From: Roseovarius sp.
GTDB taxonomy: Bacteria; Pseudomonadota; Alphaproteobacteria; Rhodobacterales; Rhodobacteraceae
DNA length: 64,000 nucleotides
Assembly (NCBI RefSeq): GCF_030373445.1
Contig: NZ_JAUCYU010000012.1
Location: 1 to 64,000, forward strand
Direction of reading: 5' to 3'
Shown here in pieces: positions 18,737 through 27,368 of the stretch (positions within the stretch are counted from its first letter, which is position 1; the number at the start of each line of letters is the position of its first letter). Both the position numbers and the translations under genes were made by a program. Below the pieces are notes generated by a model that saw only the letters and a program-made list of their open reading frames with translations, did no database searches and was not told the origin of the DNA.

Positions 18737-19156
18737 ATGCGTCACGCACGAGGCTATCGCCGCCTGAACCGCACCCACGAGCACCGCAAGGCGCTGTGGG
18801 CGAACATGGCCGGCTCGCTCATCGAACACGAACAGATCAAGACCACCCTGCCCAAGGCGAAAGAGCTCAAGCGGGTGATCGACAAGCTCATCACGCTGGG
18901 CAAGCGCGGCGACGTGCATGCGCGCCGCCAGGCCGCCGCCCAGCTCAAGCAGGACATCCACGTCGCCAAGCTGTTCGACGTGCTGGGCCCGCGCTACAAG
19001 GAACGCTCGGGCGGCTATGCCCGCGTCCTGAAAGCCGGCTTCCGCTATGGTGACATGGCGCCGATGGCGATCATCGAACTGGTCGACCGCGACCTCGACG
19101 CCAAGGGCAAATCCGACAAGGAGCGCGTCGCGCTCGAGGATGCCGACGAAGAATAA
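18737..19156 (+). CDS. rplQ: 50S ribosomal protein L17
   Basis: Encodes 139 residues. [20 protein letters not shown] and [21 protein letters not shown] are diagnostic of bL17. It is the last gene of the ribosomal supercluster, separated from rpoA by 152 bp with a repeat, and followed by a strong terminator. Confidence 0.97.
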   Translation: MRHARGYRRLNRTHEHRKALWANMAGSLIEHEQIKTTLPKAKELKRVIDKLITLGKRGDVHARRQAAAQLKQDIHVAKLFDVLGPRYKERSGGYARVLKAGFRYGDMAPMAIIELVDRDLDAKGKSDKERVALEDADEE

Positions 19157-19182
19157 GAGACCGCCCCTTCCGGGCCGTTTCC

Positions 19183-19217
19183 ACCCCCGCCGGTTCCGCT
19201 GGCGGGGGTTTTCTTTT
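19183..19217 (+). terminator. Strong intrinsic terminator after rplQ
   Basis: ACCCCCGCC (19183-19191) pairs perfectly with GGCGGGGGT (19201-19209), and TTTTCTTTTT follows. It closes the ribosomal supercluster. Confidence 0.9.
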
Positions 19218-19256
19218 TCCCCCATGCTTCTTCTGGCTATAAATATCCCAGGGGGT

Positions 19257-19276
19257 CCGGGGGGCTGGCCCCCCGG
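19257..19276. repeat. GC hairpin of the AATATCCC-GGGG dispersed type
   Basis: CCGGGGGG and CCCCCCGG enclose CTGG, preceded by AAATATCCCAGGGGGT. Sequences of this form are, as far as I recall, common dispersed repeats in Rhodobacteraceae intergenic DNA. There is only one clear copy in the window. Confidence 0.45.
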
Positions 19277-19314
19277 GTGACAACCACGGGCGCCCACGCC
19301 TGCGCATTTTTCGC

Positions 19315-19343
19315 GTGACATGGCCACCCGAGCCCGCTAGCGT
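19315..19343 (+). promoter_or_regulatory. Candidate promoter for the aromatic leader and DAHP synthase
   Basis: GTGACA (19315-19320) and TAGCGT (19338-19343) are 17 bp apart. Transcription would begin at about 19349-19351, which is the ATG of the leader peptide, so the leader mRNA may be leaderless. The -10 match is weak and the call rests partly on this geometry. Confidence 0.5.
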
Positions 19344-19350
19344 GCCCGCC

Positions 19351-19428
19351 ATGACACGCACCTTTGCCGCATTCTGGTATTTTTATGCTCCGAGCCATAT
19401 GGCGGCGGGAAGGGTCTGCGCGTTCTGA
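19351..19428 (+). CDS. Aromatic leader peptide (putative attenuator peptide)
   Basis: A 25-codon frame reads MTRTFAAFWYFYAPSHMAAG then RVCAF and TGA. Residues 8-12 are Phe-Trp-Tyr-Phe-Tyr, with another Phe at 5. A terminator hairpin follows 30 bp after the stop and then the DAHP synthase gene, the first enzyme of aromatic amino acid synthesis. This is the layout of ribosome-mediated attenuation: slow decoding of Phe, Trp or Tyr codons should prevent the terminator. No SD is visible and the predicted transcription start coincides with the ATG, as known for trpL of Sinorhizobium meliloti. Translation itself is not shown. Confidence 0.75.
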   Translation: MTRTFAAFWYFYAPSHMAAGRVCAF

Positions 19429-19457
19429 CACAACGTTGACAGTGACACACCAAACCG

Positions 19458-19481
19458 AACCGCCCTCACCGGCGGTTTTTT
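19458..19481 (+). terminator. Attenuator terminator before DAHP synthase
   Basis: AACCGCC (19458-19464) pairs with GGCGGTT (19471-19477) and the T-run extends to 19481. GGCGG at 19401-19405, just downstream of the control codons of the leader, is complementary to CCGCC in the 5' arm and is the only competing pairing I found; this antiterminator is weak and uncertain. Confidence 0.75.
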
Positions 19482-19519
19482 CATGTCTCCGCCGGGGGCC
19501 AGCCCGAAGGACAGATCCC

Positions 19520-20590
19520 ATGGCGACGACGACACAGAACCTCCGCATCACGAAGATGCACGAACTTCTCTCCCCCGCGACGGTGCGCGCGCGGCATCCC
19601 GTGAGTGGCCCGGCCGCGAAGACGGTGCAGGAGGGCCGCGCCGCGATCCGCGCGATTCTCGACGGGCGCGATGACCGGATCGTCGCGGTGGTCGGGCCCT
19701 GCTCGATCCACGATCCGGTGGCGGCGGTCGAGTATGCCGGCCGCCTGCGTACCCTGCGGGACGAGCTGTCGGACGCGGTGGAGGTGGTCATGCGGGCCTA
19801 TTTCGAGAAGCCCCGCACCATCGGCGGCTGGAAGGGGCTGATCAACGATCCGGGCATCGACGGCTCCTTCCGCATCAACGAAGGGATCGAGACGGCGCGC
19901 ACGCTTCTGCTGCAACTGGCCGAGATGGGGCTGCCGGTGGGGACCGAGTTCCTCGATACCACGGTGCCGCAATACATCGCCGATCTCGTGGCGTGGGGCG
20001 CCATCGGGGCGCGGACGACGGAAAGCCAGATCCACCGCGAGATGGCGTCGGGCCTGTCCTGCCCGGTGGGGTTCAAGAACGGCACGCGCGGCAACGTGCA
20101 GATCGCCATCGACGCGGTGCGCTCGGCCGCGCAGCCGCATCATTTCATGGGGCTGACGGAGGAGGGGCAGGCGGCCATCGTCGGCACCGGGGGCAACGAG
20201 GATTGCCATGTCATCCTGCGCGGCGGGGGCGGCACGAATTACGACGCGGGGTCTGTCGACGCGGCCTGCGCGAAGATGGCGAGCGATGGCCTGCGGCCAC
20301 AGGTGATGATCGACGCAAGCCACGCCAACAGCGGCAAGGACCCCGAGAAACAGCCGGAGGTGCTGGAAGAGATCGGCGCGCAGGTGGCGGCGGGCGATAC
20401 CCGTATCACCGGCGTGATGGTGGAGAGCCACCTTGTCGGCGGGGCGCAGAAGGTGGGGCAGCGGCCGCTGGTCTACGGCCAGTCGATCACCGATGGCTGC
20501 CTTGGCTGGGAGAAGACGGAAACCGCGCTGCACGGCCTGGCCGACGCCGTGCGCGCGCGGCGGGGCCGGCTGGCCCGCAAGGCGGGCTGA
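19520..20590 (+). CDS. aroG: 3-Deoxy-7-phosphoheptulonate (DAHP) synthase, class I
   Basis: Encodes 356 residues from the ATG at 19520 (AAGGA upstream). It is the AroFGH-type class I enzyme: VVGPCSIHDP, RAYFEKPRTIGGWKGLINDP, GARTTESQIHREMASGLSCPVGFKNGT-like sequence, and IDASHANSGKDPEKQ. It condenses phosphoenolpyruvate and erythrose 4-phosphate, the first step of the shikimate pathway. E. coli relatives are feedback-inhibited by single aromatic amino acids. The gene has an aromatic leader peptide and terminator upstream, so expression is probably controlled by charged Phe/Tyr/Trp tRNA. Confidence 0.93.
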   Translation: MATTTQNLRITKMHELLSPATVRARHPVSGPAAKTVQEGRAAIRAILDGRDDRIVAVVGPCSIHDPVAAVEYAGRLRTLRDELSDAVEVVMRAYFEKPRTIGGWKGLINDPGIDGSFRINEGIETARTLLLQLAEMGLPVGTEFLDTTVPQYIADLVAWGAIGARTTESQIHREMASGLSCPVGFKNGTRGNVQIAIDAVRSAAQPHHFMGLTEEGQAAIVGTGGNEDCHVILRGGGGTNYDAGSVDAACAKMASDGLRPQVMIDASHANSGKDPEKQPEVLEEIGAQVAAGDTRITGVMVESHLVGGAQKVGQRPLVYGQSITDGCLGWEKTETALHGLADAVRARRGRLARKAG

Positions 20591-20640
20591 GCCGCGTCCA
20601 AGCCGGGCCCTGCAACGGGGCCCGGCCACCGCGTGACAGC

Positions 20641-20669
20641 TTGCAATCCGCCCGCCGGCCCAGCATATC
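20641..20669 (+). promoter_or_regulatory. Candidate promoter for the Deg-type protease
   Basis: TTGCAA (20641-20646) and CATATC (20664-20669) are 17 bp apart, 31 bp upstream of the protease ATG. The sequence match is moderate. Confidence 0.4.
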
Positions 20670-20700
20670 AGGAAGGCAGCCGAGAAAACGGAGGGCGGAC

Positions 20701-22077
20701 ATGCGTTGGATCCTGGTAATCTGTCTCCTCCTCCCCGGCCTGCCCGCCCGGGCCGAGATGCAGGTGCCGACCAGCCAGATCGAGATCCAGACCGGTTTCG
20801 TTCCGGTGGTGAAGAAGGTTTCTCCGGCGGTGGTGAACATCTATGCCCGCCGGGTGGTCAGCGTGCAGAGCCCGTTTTCCAGCGACCCCTTCTTCCAGGA
20901 CCTGTTCCGCGATTTCGGCACGCCGCGGCAGCGGGTGCAGAACAGCCTTGGTTCGGGCGTGATCCTCGGGAAAGACGGGATCGTGGTGTCGAATTACCAC
21001 GTGGTGGGGGAGGCCACGGATATCCGCGTCGTGCTCAACGACCGGCGGGAGTTTTCGGCGAAGGTGCTTCTGGCCGACGAGGAAAGCGACCTTGCGATCC
21101 TGCAGATGGAGAACGCCCACGACATGCCGGCGCTGACCCTGCGGGACAGCGATACCGTGCAGGTGGGCGAGCTGGTGCTGGCGCTGGGCAACCCGTTCGG
21201 AGTGGGGCAGACGGTCAGCAGCGGGATCGTCTCGGGGCTCGCGCGGTCGGGCACCGCGACCGGCAACGCGCGGGGCTATTTCATCCAGACCGATGCGCCA
21301 ATCAACCCCGGCAACTCGGGCGGCGCGCTGGTCGACGTGAATGGCAGCCTGATCGGCATCAACACCTCGATCCTCAGCCGCTCGGGCGGGTCGAACGGGA
21401 TCGGCTTCGCCATCCCCTCGCGGCTGGTGTCGCAGTTCGTGGCACAGGCGCGCGACGGCAAGAGCGTGTTCGAGCGGCCGTGGGCGGGGATGGATGGCCA
21501 GCCGGTGACGGCGGACATGGCCGAGGGGCTGGGGCTTTCCGCGCCGGGTGGCGTGGTGATCTCGCAGTTGCACCCGGCCAGCAGCTTCCTCGAGGCGGGT
21601 TATCAGCCGGGCGACGTGATCACCGCGGTCGAGGGGCACCCCGTGAATACCCCGGCCGAGATGATCTTTCGCATGTCGGTGACCGGCATCGGGGCGGAGG
21701 CGCGGATCGCCCATGTGCGCAACGGCGAGGCGGGTGAGGCAACGGTGCGCCTGATCGCGGCGCCGGACGTGCCGCCGCGCGGGCAGCTGACGACGGGGCG
21801 GAACGCCGCCATTCCCGGCATGATGCTGTCGACGGTGAACCCGGCGGTGATCGGGGAATATGCCCTGCCGCTGTCGGCCCAGGGCGTGGTGGTCGACGAC
21901 CCCGGCCAGATCGGGCTGCGCGCCGGGCTTCGGGCGGGGGATATCCTGCGCGGGATCAATGACGTGACGGTCGAGAGTGCGACCGAGGCCGAGGCGGCGC
22001 TGGAGGAGGCGCGGCGGCACCTCTTCCTCGACGTGCAGCGCGGCACCCAGCGCATGACCATGCGGTTCCGGTTGTAA
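20701..22077 (+). CDS. Periplasmic Do-like serine protease (DegP/DegQ family)
   Basis: Encodes 458 residues from the ATG at 20701, which has GGAGG upstream and gives a signal peptide (residues 1-18, ending ARAEM). The larger frame upstream is a shadow of the DAHP synthase gene. The catalytic triad is His100 (SNYHVVG), Asp130 (ESDLAIL) and Ser206 (NPGNSGGAL). Two PDZ domains follow at about 255-340 and 360-450. Such HtrA proteins degrade or refold damaged envelope proteins. The linker with SPFSSDPFFQDLFRDFG is the LA loop. It precedes rarA by 4 bp. Confidence 0.92.
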   Translation: MRWILVICLLLPGLPARAEMQVPTSQIEIQTGFVPVVKKVSPAVVNIYARRVVSVQSPFSSDPFFQDLFRDFGTPRQRVQNSLGSGVILGKDGIVVSNYHVVGEATDIRVVLNDRREFSAKVLLADEESDLAILQMENAHDMPALTLRDSDTVQVGELVLALGNPFGVGQTVSSGIVSGLARSGTATGNARGYFIQTDAPINPGNSGGALVDVNGSLIGINTSILSRSGGSNGIGFAIPSRLVSQFVAQARDGKSVFERPWAGMDGQPVTADMAEGLGLSAPGGVVISQLHPASSFLEAGYQPGDVITAVEGHPVNTPAEMIFRMSVTGIGAEARIAHVRNGEAGEATVRLIAAPDVPPRGQLTTGRNAAIPGMMLSTVNPAVIGEYALPLSAQGVVVDDPGQIGLRAGLRAGDILRGINDVTVESATEAEAALEEARRHLFLDVQRGTQRMTMRFRL

Positions 22078-22081
22078 GCCG

Positions 22082-23392
22082 ATGAGCGACCTGTTCGACA
22101 CCCAGCCCGAGGCCCTGCCCGACACCGCGCCGCGCCCGCTGGCCGACCGGCTGCGGCCGCGCAAGCTGTCGGACGTGATCGGCCAGCAGCAGGTGCTGGG
22201 GCCGGAGGGGCCACTGGGGGTGATGCTGGCCTCGAACAGCCTTGGCTCGCTGGTGTTCTGGGGCCCGCCCGGCGTGGGCAAGACCACCATCGCAAGGCTG
22301 CTGGCGGATGAGACCGACCTGCATTTCGTGCAGATCAGCGCGATCTTCACCGGCGTGCCGGACCTGCGGCGGGTGTTCGACGAGGCCAAGCACCGCCGCG
22401 CGAACGGGCAGGGGACGCTGCTCTTCGTCGACGAGATCCACCGGTTCAACAAGGCCCAGCAGGACAGTTTCCTGCCGCATATGGAGGATGGCACCATCCT
22501 TCTCGTGGGGGCCACGACCGAGAACCCCAGCTTCGAGCTGAACGCCGCTTTGCTGAGCCGGGCGCAGGTCTTCGTGCTGGAGCGGCTGTCGCTGGCCGAC
22601 CTTGAGCTGCTGACCCAGCGGGCCGAGGCGGAGATCGGCAAGCCGCTGCCGCTGGATGGCCCGGCGCGCGAGGCGCTGCTGGAGATGGCCGATGGCGACG
22701 GGCGGGCGCTTCTGAACCTGATCGAGCAGGTGGCGGCGTGGAAGACCGACAGCAAGCTCGACGTGAAGGGCCTGACCTCGCGGCTGATGCGGCGGGCGGC
22801 GAAGTATGACAAGAGCGGGGACGAGCATTACAACCTGATCTCGGCGCTGCACAAATCGGTGCGCGGGTCCGACCCGGATGCCGCGCTTTACTGGTTCGCG
22901 CGGATGCTGGAAGGGGGCGAGGACCCCCGTTACCTGGCCCGGCGGATCACCCGCATGGCGGTGGAGGATATCGGGCTGGCCGACCCGCAGGCGCAGACCC
23001 ATTGCCTGCACGCGTGGGAGGTGTACGAGCGGCTGGGCAGCCCCGAGGGGGAGCTGGCCATCGCGCAGGCGCTGACCTACCTGGCGCTGGCGCCCAAGTC
23101 GAACGCCGCCTACAATGCCTACAAGGAGGCGCGGAGACAGGCCCAGAAGACCGGCAGCCTGTCACCGCCCAAGCATATCCTGAACGCGCCCACCAAGCTT
23201 ATGAAGGAGCAGGGCTACGGCAAGGGCTATGCCTATGACCACGACGCAGAAGACGGGTTTTCGGGGCAGGATTACTTCCCCGAGGACATGAAGCGCCCGG
23301 TGCTGTACCAGCCGGTCGAGCGCGGCTTCGAGCGGGAGCTGAAGAAACGCGTGGACTATTTCGCCAAGCTCAGGACCAAGCGCAACGAGTGA
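22082..23392 (+). CDS. rarA: Replication-associated recombination protein A (MgsA/WRNIP1 family AAA ATPase)
   Basis: Encodes 436 residues. LADRLRPRKLSDVIGQQQVLG leads into Walker A GPPGVGKTT (61-69), Walker B LLFVDEIHRFNKAQQD and the sensor ATTENPSFELNAALLSR. The C-terminal RarA tetramerisation region (KSVRGSDPDAALYWFARMLEGGEDP) is complete. RarA acts at stalled replication forks with RecA and SSB. It lies 4 bp behind the protease gene, so the two may be co-transcribed. Confidence 0.95.
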   Translation: MSDLFDTQPEALPDTAPRPLADRLRPRKLSDVIGQQQVLGPEGPLGVMLASNSLGSLVFWGPPGVGKTTIARLLADETDLHFVQISAIFTGVPDLRRVFDEAKHRRANGQGTLLFVDEIHRFNKAQQDSFLPHMEDGTILLVGATTENPSFELNAALLSRAQVFVLERLSLADLELLTQRAEAEIGKPLPLDGPAREALLEMADGDGRALLNLIEQVAAWKTDSKLDVKGLTSRLMRRAAKYDKSGDEHYNLISALHKSVRGSDPDAALYWFARMLEGGEDPRYLARRITRMAVEDIGLADPQAQTHCLHAWEVYERLGSPEGELAIAQALTYLALAPKSNAAYNAYKEARRQAQKTGSLSPPKHILNAPTKLMKEQGYGKGYAYDHDAEDGFSGQDYFPEDMKRPVLYQPVERGFERELKKRVDYFAKLRTKRNE

Positions 23393-23702
23393 GGCGCGGC
23401 CGGCCGCGGAAGATCGCGCGGCGGCAGGAAATGTCGTTTTTTGACCACCCGGTCAGGACAGGGCCGGGGCGGGGCGAAGCCGCCGCGACGTAAGCCGCTT
23501 TCAAAGCGGGCCCTATCCATGCGGAGTTCTTCAAAAAACCGTGGAAAGGCAAACTCCACACTGGAAGACTCGCCGATTTCGTGTTTTGCTATCAATATGT
23601 CGCATTCAAGCCGCCCGAAACTTCACAAGGGAGAGAAGCTTTGACGGTGATGCCGCAATCCCGCGGACCGTCCGACATTATGAAGAATTCCTGGGAGAAA
23701 AT
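23393..23702 (+). other. Intergenic region before the ABC transporter operon
   Basis: About 310 bp without a gene. A 14-bp palindrome CGCGGCCGGCCGCG lies at 23395-23408 just behind rarA. The second half is noticeably more AT-rich and probably carries the promoter of the first binding protein; no -35/-10 pair is good enough to call. Confidence 0.6.
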
Positions 23703-25313
23703 ATGACCAAGAGAACAGATCAATTGTTGATTGATCGGCTCGCCGAAGCCGCCCGCGAAGGCAAGATATCGCGCCGGTCCTTCATGAATTACTCACTGGC
23801 CGCCGGCATGTCCGCCTCGGCCGCCACCGGTCTCTGGACCACCAAGGCCAACGCCCAGCCCAAGCAGGGCGGCACTTTCCGGGTCGGTATGCATGACGGC
23901 AACTCGTCCGACACGCACGACCCCGGCCAGTATGTTTCACGCCAGCAGATCTACCTCGCGCACCAGTACCGCAGCTACCTGACCCTGATCGAGCCCGATG
24001 GCTCTCTCGGTCCGGACCTTGCCAGCGACTGGTCGGCGAACGAGGACGCGTCGGTCTGGACGTTCGAGATCAACCCGGATGCCTCGTTCCACAGCGGCAA
24101 GCCGGTGATGGCCTCCGACGTGGTCGCCTCGCTCAATCACCACCGCGGCGAGGAAAGCACCTCGGCGGCGAAATCGCTGCTGTCGTCGGTAACCGACGTG
24201 ACCGCGGATGGCGACCACACCGTCGTCGTCTCGCTGGAAAGCGGCATTGCCGACCTGCCGTGGCTGATGACCGACTATCACCTCGCCGTCTGCCCCGGCA
24301 ACGAGGATGGCAGCATCGACTGGCAGTCGGGCGACGGTTCGGGCCCCTACAAGATCGACCAGGGCGAATGGGGCGTCAGCTGGAAGCTCAGCCGCCATGA
24401 CGGCTGGCACCTAGAAGGCGCCTATTTCGACAACCTCGAAATGCTGGTTCTGAACGACCCGAACGCCCGCCAGACCGCGCTTGTGACCGGCGATGTCGAC
24501 GCGGTCACGCTGATCGACATCAAGACCTCGTCGCTGCTGGAACGCGATCCGAACATCGTGGTCGAGAACGTGCCGTCGGCCGCCGCGATCACCATGCCGA
24601 TGTTCTGCGACACGGCGCCGTTCGACGACGTCAACGTGCGCAACGCGCTGAAGCTGTCGATCGACCGCAACGAGATCATCGAGAAGATCGCCTTCGGCGC
24701 GGCCACGATCGGCAACGACTTCCACCATTCCCCGGCCCAGCCCTACTGGCCCGAGGATATCGAACAGCGCGAGTACGATCCGGACCAGGCCAAGTCGCTG
24801 CTCAAGAAGGCCGGCGCCGAGGACCTGACGGTCAGCATCTCGACCGCCGACAGCCTGTTCTCGGGCGCGGTCGACATGTGCGTGCTCTATGCCGAGCAGG
24901 CCAAGCAGGCGGGCATCACTGTCAAGGTCGTGCGCGAGCCGAACGACGGCTACTATTCCGACGTCTGGCTGAAGAAGCCGTTCTGCGCGGTGTCCTGGGG
25001 CGCGCGCCCCACGCCCGACGTGATGTACACGCTGGCCTACAAGGCGGATGCCGACTGGAACGAGAGCCACTGGCAGAACGAGGAGTTCAACGACCTCCTG
25101 CTGAAGGCCAAGTCCGAGCTCGACGACAGCCTGCGCGCCGAGATGTACCACGACATGGCGATCCTCGCGAAGGACGACGGCGGGACGATCATCCCGATGT
25201 TCAACAACTTCGTCTACGCGCGCCGCGCCAACGTGAAGCATGGCGAGAACCTTGCCGCGAGCTGGGAGCTTGACGGCGCCCGCGGCCCAAGCCGCTGGTG
25301 GTTCGAAGACTGA
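23703..25313 (+). CDS. Peptide-type ABC transporter substrate-binding protein 1
   Basis: Encodes 536 residues from the ATG at 23703 (GGGAG upstream). An N-terminal cytoplasmic stretch precedes the twin-arginine motif SRRSFMNYSLAAG (from residue 23), so it is probably exported folded by the Tat system. The rest is the SBP_bac_5 fold (DppA/OppA cluster): YRSYLTLIEPDGSLGPDLASDW, RNALKLSIDRNEIIEKI and YSDVWLKKPF. It delivers peptides or similar solutes to the permeases encoded downstream. A close paralogue of the same length follows. The substrate cannot be told from the sequence. Confidence 0.9.
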   Translation: MTKRTDQLLIDRLAEAAREGKISRRSFMNYSLAAGMSASAATGLWTTKANAQPKQGGTFRVGMHDGNSSDTHDPGQYVSRQQIYLAHQYRSYLTLIEPDGSLGPDLASDWSANEDASVWTFEINPDASFHSGKPVMASDVVASLNHHRGEESTSAAKSLLSSVTDVTADGDHTVVVSLESGIADLPWLMTDYHLAVCPGNEDGSIDWQSGDGSGPYKIDQGEWGVSWKLSRHDGWHLEGAYFDNLEMLVLNDPNARQTALVTGDVDAVTLIDIKTSSLLERDPNIVVENVPSAAAITMPMFCDTAPFDDVNVRNALKLSIDRNEIIEKIAFGAATIGNDFHHSPAQPYWPEDIEQREYDPDQAKSLLKKAGAEDLTVSISTADSLFSGAVDMCVLYAEQAKQAGITVKVVREPNDGYYSDVWLKKPFCAVSWGARPTPDVMYTLAYKADADWNESHWQNEEFNDLLLKAKSELDDSLRAEMYHDMAILAKDDGGTIIPMFNNFVYARRANVKHGENLAASWELDGARGPSRWWFED

Positions 25314-25322
25314 TCTTGCAAA

Positions 25323-25349
25323 GGGCCCGGCGCCGCGTGCGCCGGGCCC
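25323..25349 (+). other. Intercistronic hairpin after binding protein 1
   Basis: GGGCCCGGCGC (25323-25333) and GCGCCGGGCCC (25339-25349) form a perfect 11-bp stem with a 5-nt loop and no T-run. Stems of this kind behind binding-protein genes typically protect the upstream mRNA and raise binding protein over permease levels. Confidence 0.6.
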
Positions 25350-25559
25350 GCTCATTCGGCCGCCCCGGCGGCCCAATAGGAAAGAAGAAAAGAAGAAAGG
25401 GGACCCAGACCAGACGATAGACGAAGAACAAGGTCTTCGTACCACCCCTGAACGACATGCCCCCTGCGGGTTTCGGGGAAGGAACCGGACCAGAATACCA
25501 AGAAAAACCCGGAACCGACCGGGACATTGTCCAACAAGACGACATACCAGGGAGAAGAT

Positions 25560-27170
25560 ATGACAAAGAAACACGATCAGATGATGATCGACCGGCTGGC
25601 GGATGCTGCCCGCGAAGGCAAGATCTCGCGCCGCTCGTTCATGCATTACTCGATGGCCGCGGGCATGACCGCCTCGGCCGCCACTGGCCTTTGGACCACT
25701 TCGGCGAAGGCCGAGCCGCAGAGCGGCGGCCATTTCCGCCTCGGCGCGCATGACGGCAACACGTCCGACACCCATGACCCGGGCACCTACCTGTCCTTCT
25801 CGATGATCCAGGTCGCGCATACCTTCCGCAGCTACCTGACCCTGATCGAACCCGATGGCTCGCTCGGGCCGGACGTGGCGACGGAATGGTCGGCCTCCGA
25901 GGACGCGAAGGAGTGGACCTTCAAGCTGAACGAGAACGCCACCTTCCACAGCGGCGGCAAGGTCACGGCCAACGACGTGATCGCCTCGATGAACCACCAC
26001 CGCGGCGAGGACAGCACCTCTGCGGCGACCGCGCTGCTGACGGATGTCGAGGACATCACCGACAACGGCGACGGCTCGATCACCTTCAAGCTGGCCTCGG
26101 GCAACGCCGACCTGCCGTGGCTGATGACCGACTATCACCTGGCCATCTGCCCGGCGAACGAGGACGGCTCGATCGACTGGAAATCGGGCGACGGCTGCGG
26201 GCCGTACAAGCTGACCAATGCCGAGTTCGGCGTCAGCTACGCGTTCGAGCGCCATGACGACTGGCACCTCGACGGGGCCTATTTCGACAGTGTCACGATC
26301 ACCGTGCTGAACGACCCCAACGCGCGCCAGACCGCGCTGGTCACCGGCGATGTCGATGCCGTCACGCAGATCGAACTGAAGACGCTCGCCCTGCTGCAGC
26401 GCGACCCGAACATCGAGATCGACCAGGTCGCCTCGGCCGCGGCGATCACCATGCCGATGTTCTGCGACGTGGCGCCGTTCGACAATGTCGACGTGCGCAA
26501 CGCGCTGAAACTGTCGATCGACCGGCAGGACATCATCGACAAGATCGTCTTCGGCACGGCGACCATGGGCAACGATTTCCACCATTCGCCGGCCATGCCC
26601 TACTGGCCCGAGGATATCGAACAGCGCCCGTATGACCCCGACCAGGCCAAGTCGCTGCTGAAGAAGGCGGGGATGGAAGACCTCACCGTCGAGATCAGCG
26701 TCGCCGACTCGGTCTTCTCGGGCTCGGTCGACATGTGCGTGCTCTATGCCGAACACGCCAAGGCCGCCGGCATCAACATCAAGGTCAAGCGCGAGCCGAA
26801 CGACGGGTACTATTCCGACGTCTGGCTCAAGAAGCCGTGGTGCTGCGTGCAGTGGGGCGCGCGTCCGACTCCGGACGTGATGTACTCGCTGGCCTACAAG
26901 GACGACGCGGCGTGGAACGAAAGCCACTGGCAGAACGAGCGGTTCAACGAGCTGCTGCGGATGGCCAAGTCGGAGATCGACGACGCCAAGCGCGCCGAGA
27001 TGTACCGCGAGATGGCGGTTCTGGCAAAGGACGATGGCGGCACCGTCATCCCGTTCTTCCCGGACTTCGTCTATGCCCGCCGCAAGAACGTCAAGCATGG
27101 CGAGGATCTTGCCCCGAGCTGGCAGATGGACGGCGCCCGCGCCTGCAGCCGCTGGTGGTTCGAAGGCTAG
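25560..27170 (+). CDS. Peptide-type ABC transporter substrate-binding protein 2
   Basis: Encodes 536 residues, exactly as long as its upstream neighbour and alignable with it without obvious gaps from MTKKHDQMMIDRLADAAREG to SRWWFEG. It has the same Tat motif (SRRSFMHYSMAAG). AGGGAGAAG precedes the ATG at 25560. The two are tandem duplicates that have diverged most in the first third and in the region around residues 225-260, so they may bind different ligands for one transporter. Confidence 0.9.
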   Translation: MTKKHDQMMIDRLADAAREGKISRRSFMHYSMAAGMTASAATGLWTTSAKAEPQSGGHFRLGAHDGNTSDTHDPGTYLSFSMIQVAHTFRSYLTLIEPDGSLGPDVATEWSASEDAKEWTFKLNENATFHSGGKVTANDVIASMNHHRGEDSTSAATALLTDVEDITDNGDGSITFKLASGNADLPWLMTDYHLAICPANEDGSIDWKSGDGCGPYKLTNAEFGVSYAFERHDDWHLDGAYFDSVTITVLNDPNARQTALVTGDVDAVTQIELKTLALLQRDPNIEIDQVASAAAITMPMFCDVAPFDNVDVRNALKLSIDRQDIIDKIVFGTATMGNDFHHSPAMPYWPEDIEQRPYDPDQAKSLLKKAGMEDLTVEISVADSVFSGSVDMCVLYAEHAKAAGINIKVKREPNDGYYSDVWLKKPWCCVQWGARPTPDVMYSLAYKDDAAWNESHWQNERFNELLRMAKSEIDDAKRAEMYREMAVLAKDDGGTVIPFFPDFVYARRKNVKHGEDLAPSWQMDGARACSRWWFEG

Positions 27171-27183
27171 GACGACACACCCG

Positions 27184-27207
27184 GCCCCGGCGCAGAAGCG
27201 CCGGGGC
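27184..27207 (+). other. Intercistronic hairpin after binding protein 2
   Basis: GCCCCGGCG (27184-27192) pairs with CGCCGGGGC (27199-27207) around CAGAAG, with only TTCACC following. It mirrors the hairpin behind binding protein 1 and probably stabilises the upstream message or partly terminates transcription before the permease genes. Confidence 0.6.
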
Positions 27208-27368
27208 TTCACCGTCCGGACCCCGGCACGACGCCCGGGCCCGGACCCATCGCCGAAGCGGGTCATCCAGACAGTCTTACCCAGCCCGCCAAGGCCAAAA
27301 ATATCTGTATACCCGGCCACCCGGACAGCCATGAGCGCGGGACCACGGGGCAACAGCAGGAGGGACAG

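Noticed and set aside
24411..27353. Open frame of 980 codons on the minus strand across the two binding-protein genes
   Set aside because: It lies antisense to two well-conserved paralogous genes, shows low-complexity His/Arg/Val composition, and its internal duplication only mirrors the duplicated genes. High GC makes long antisense frames common.
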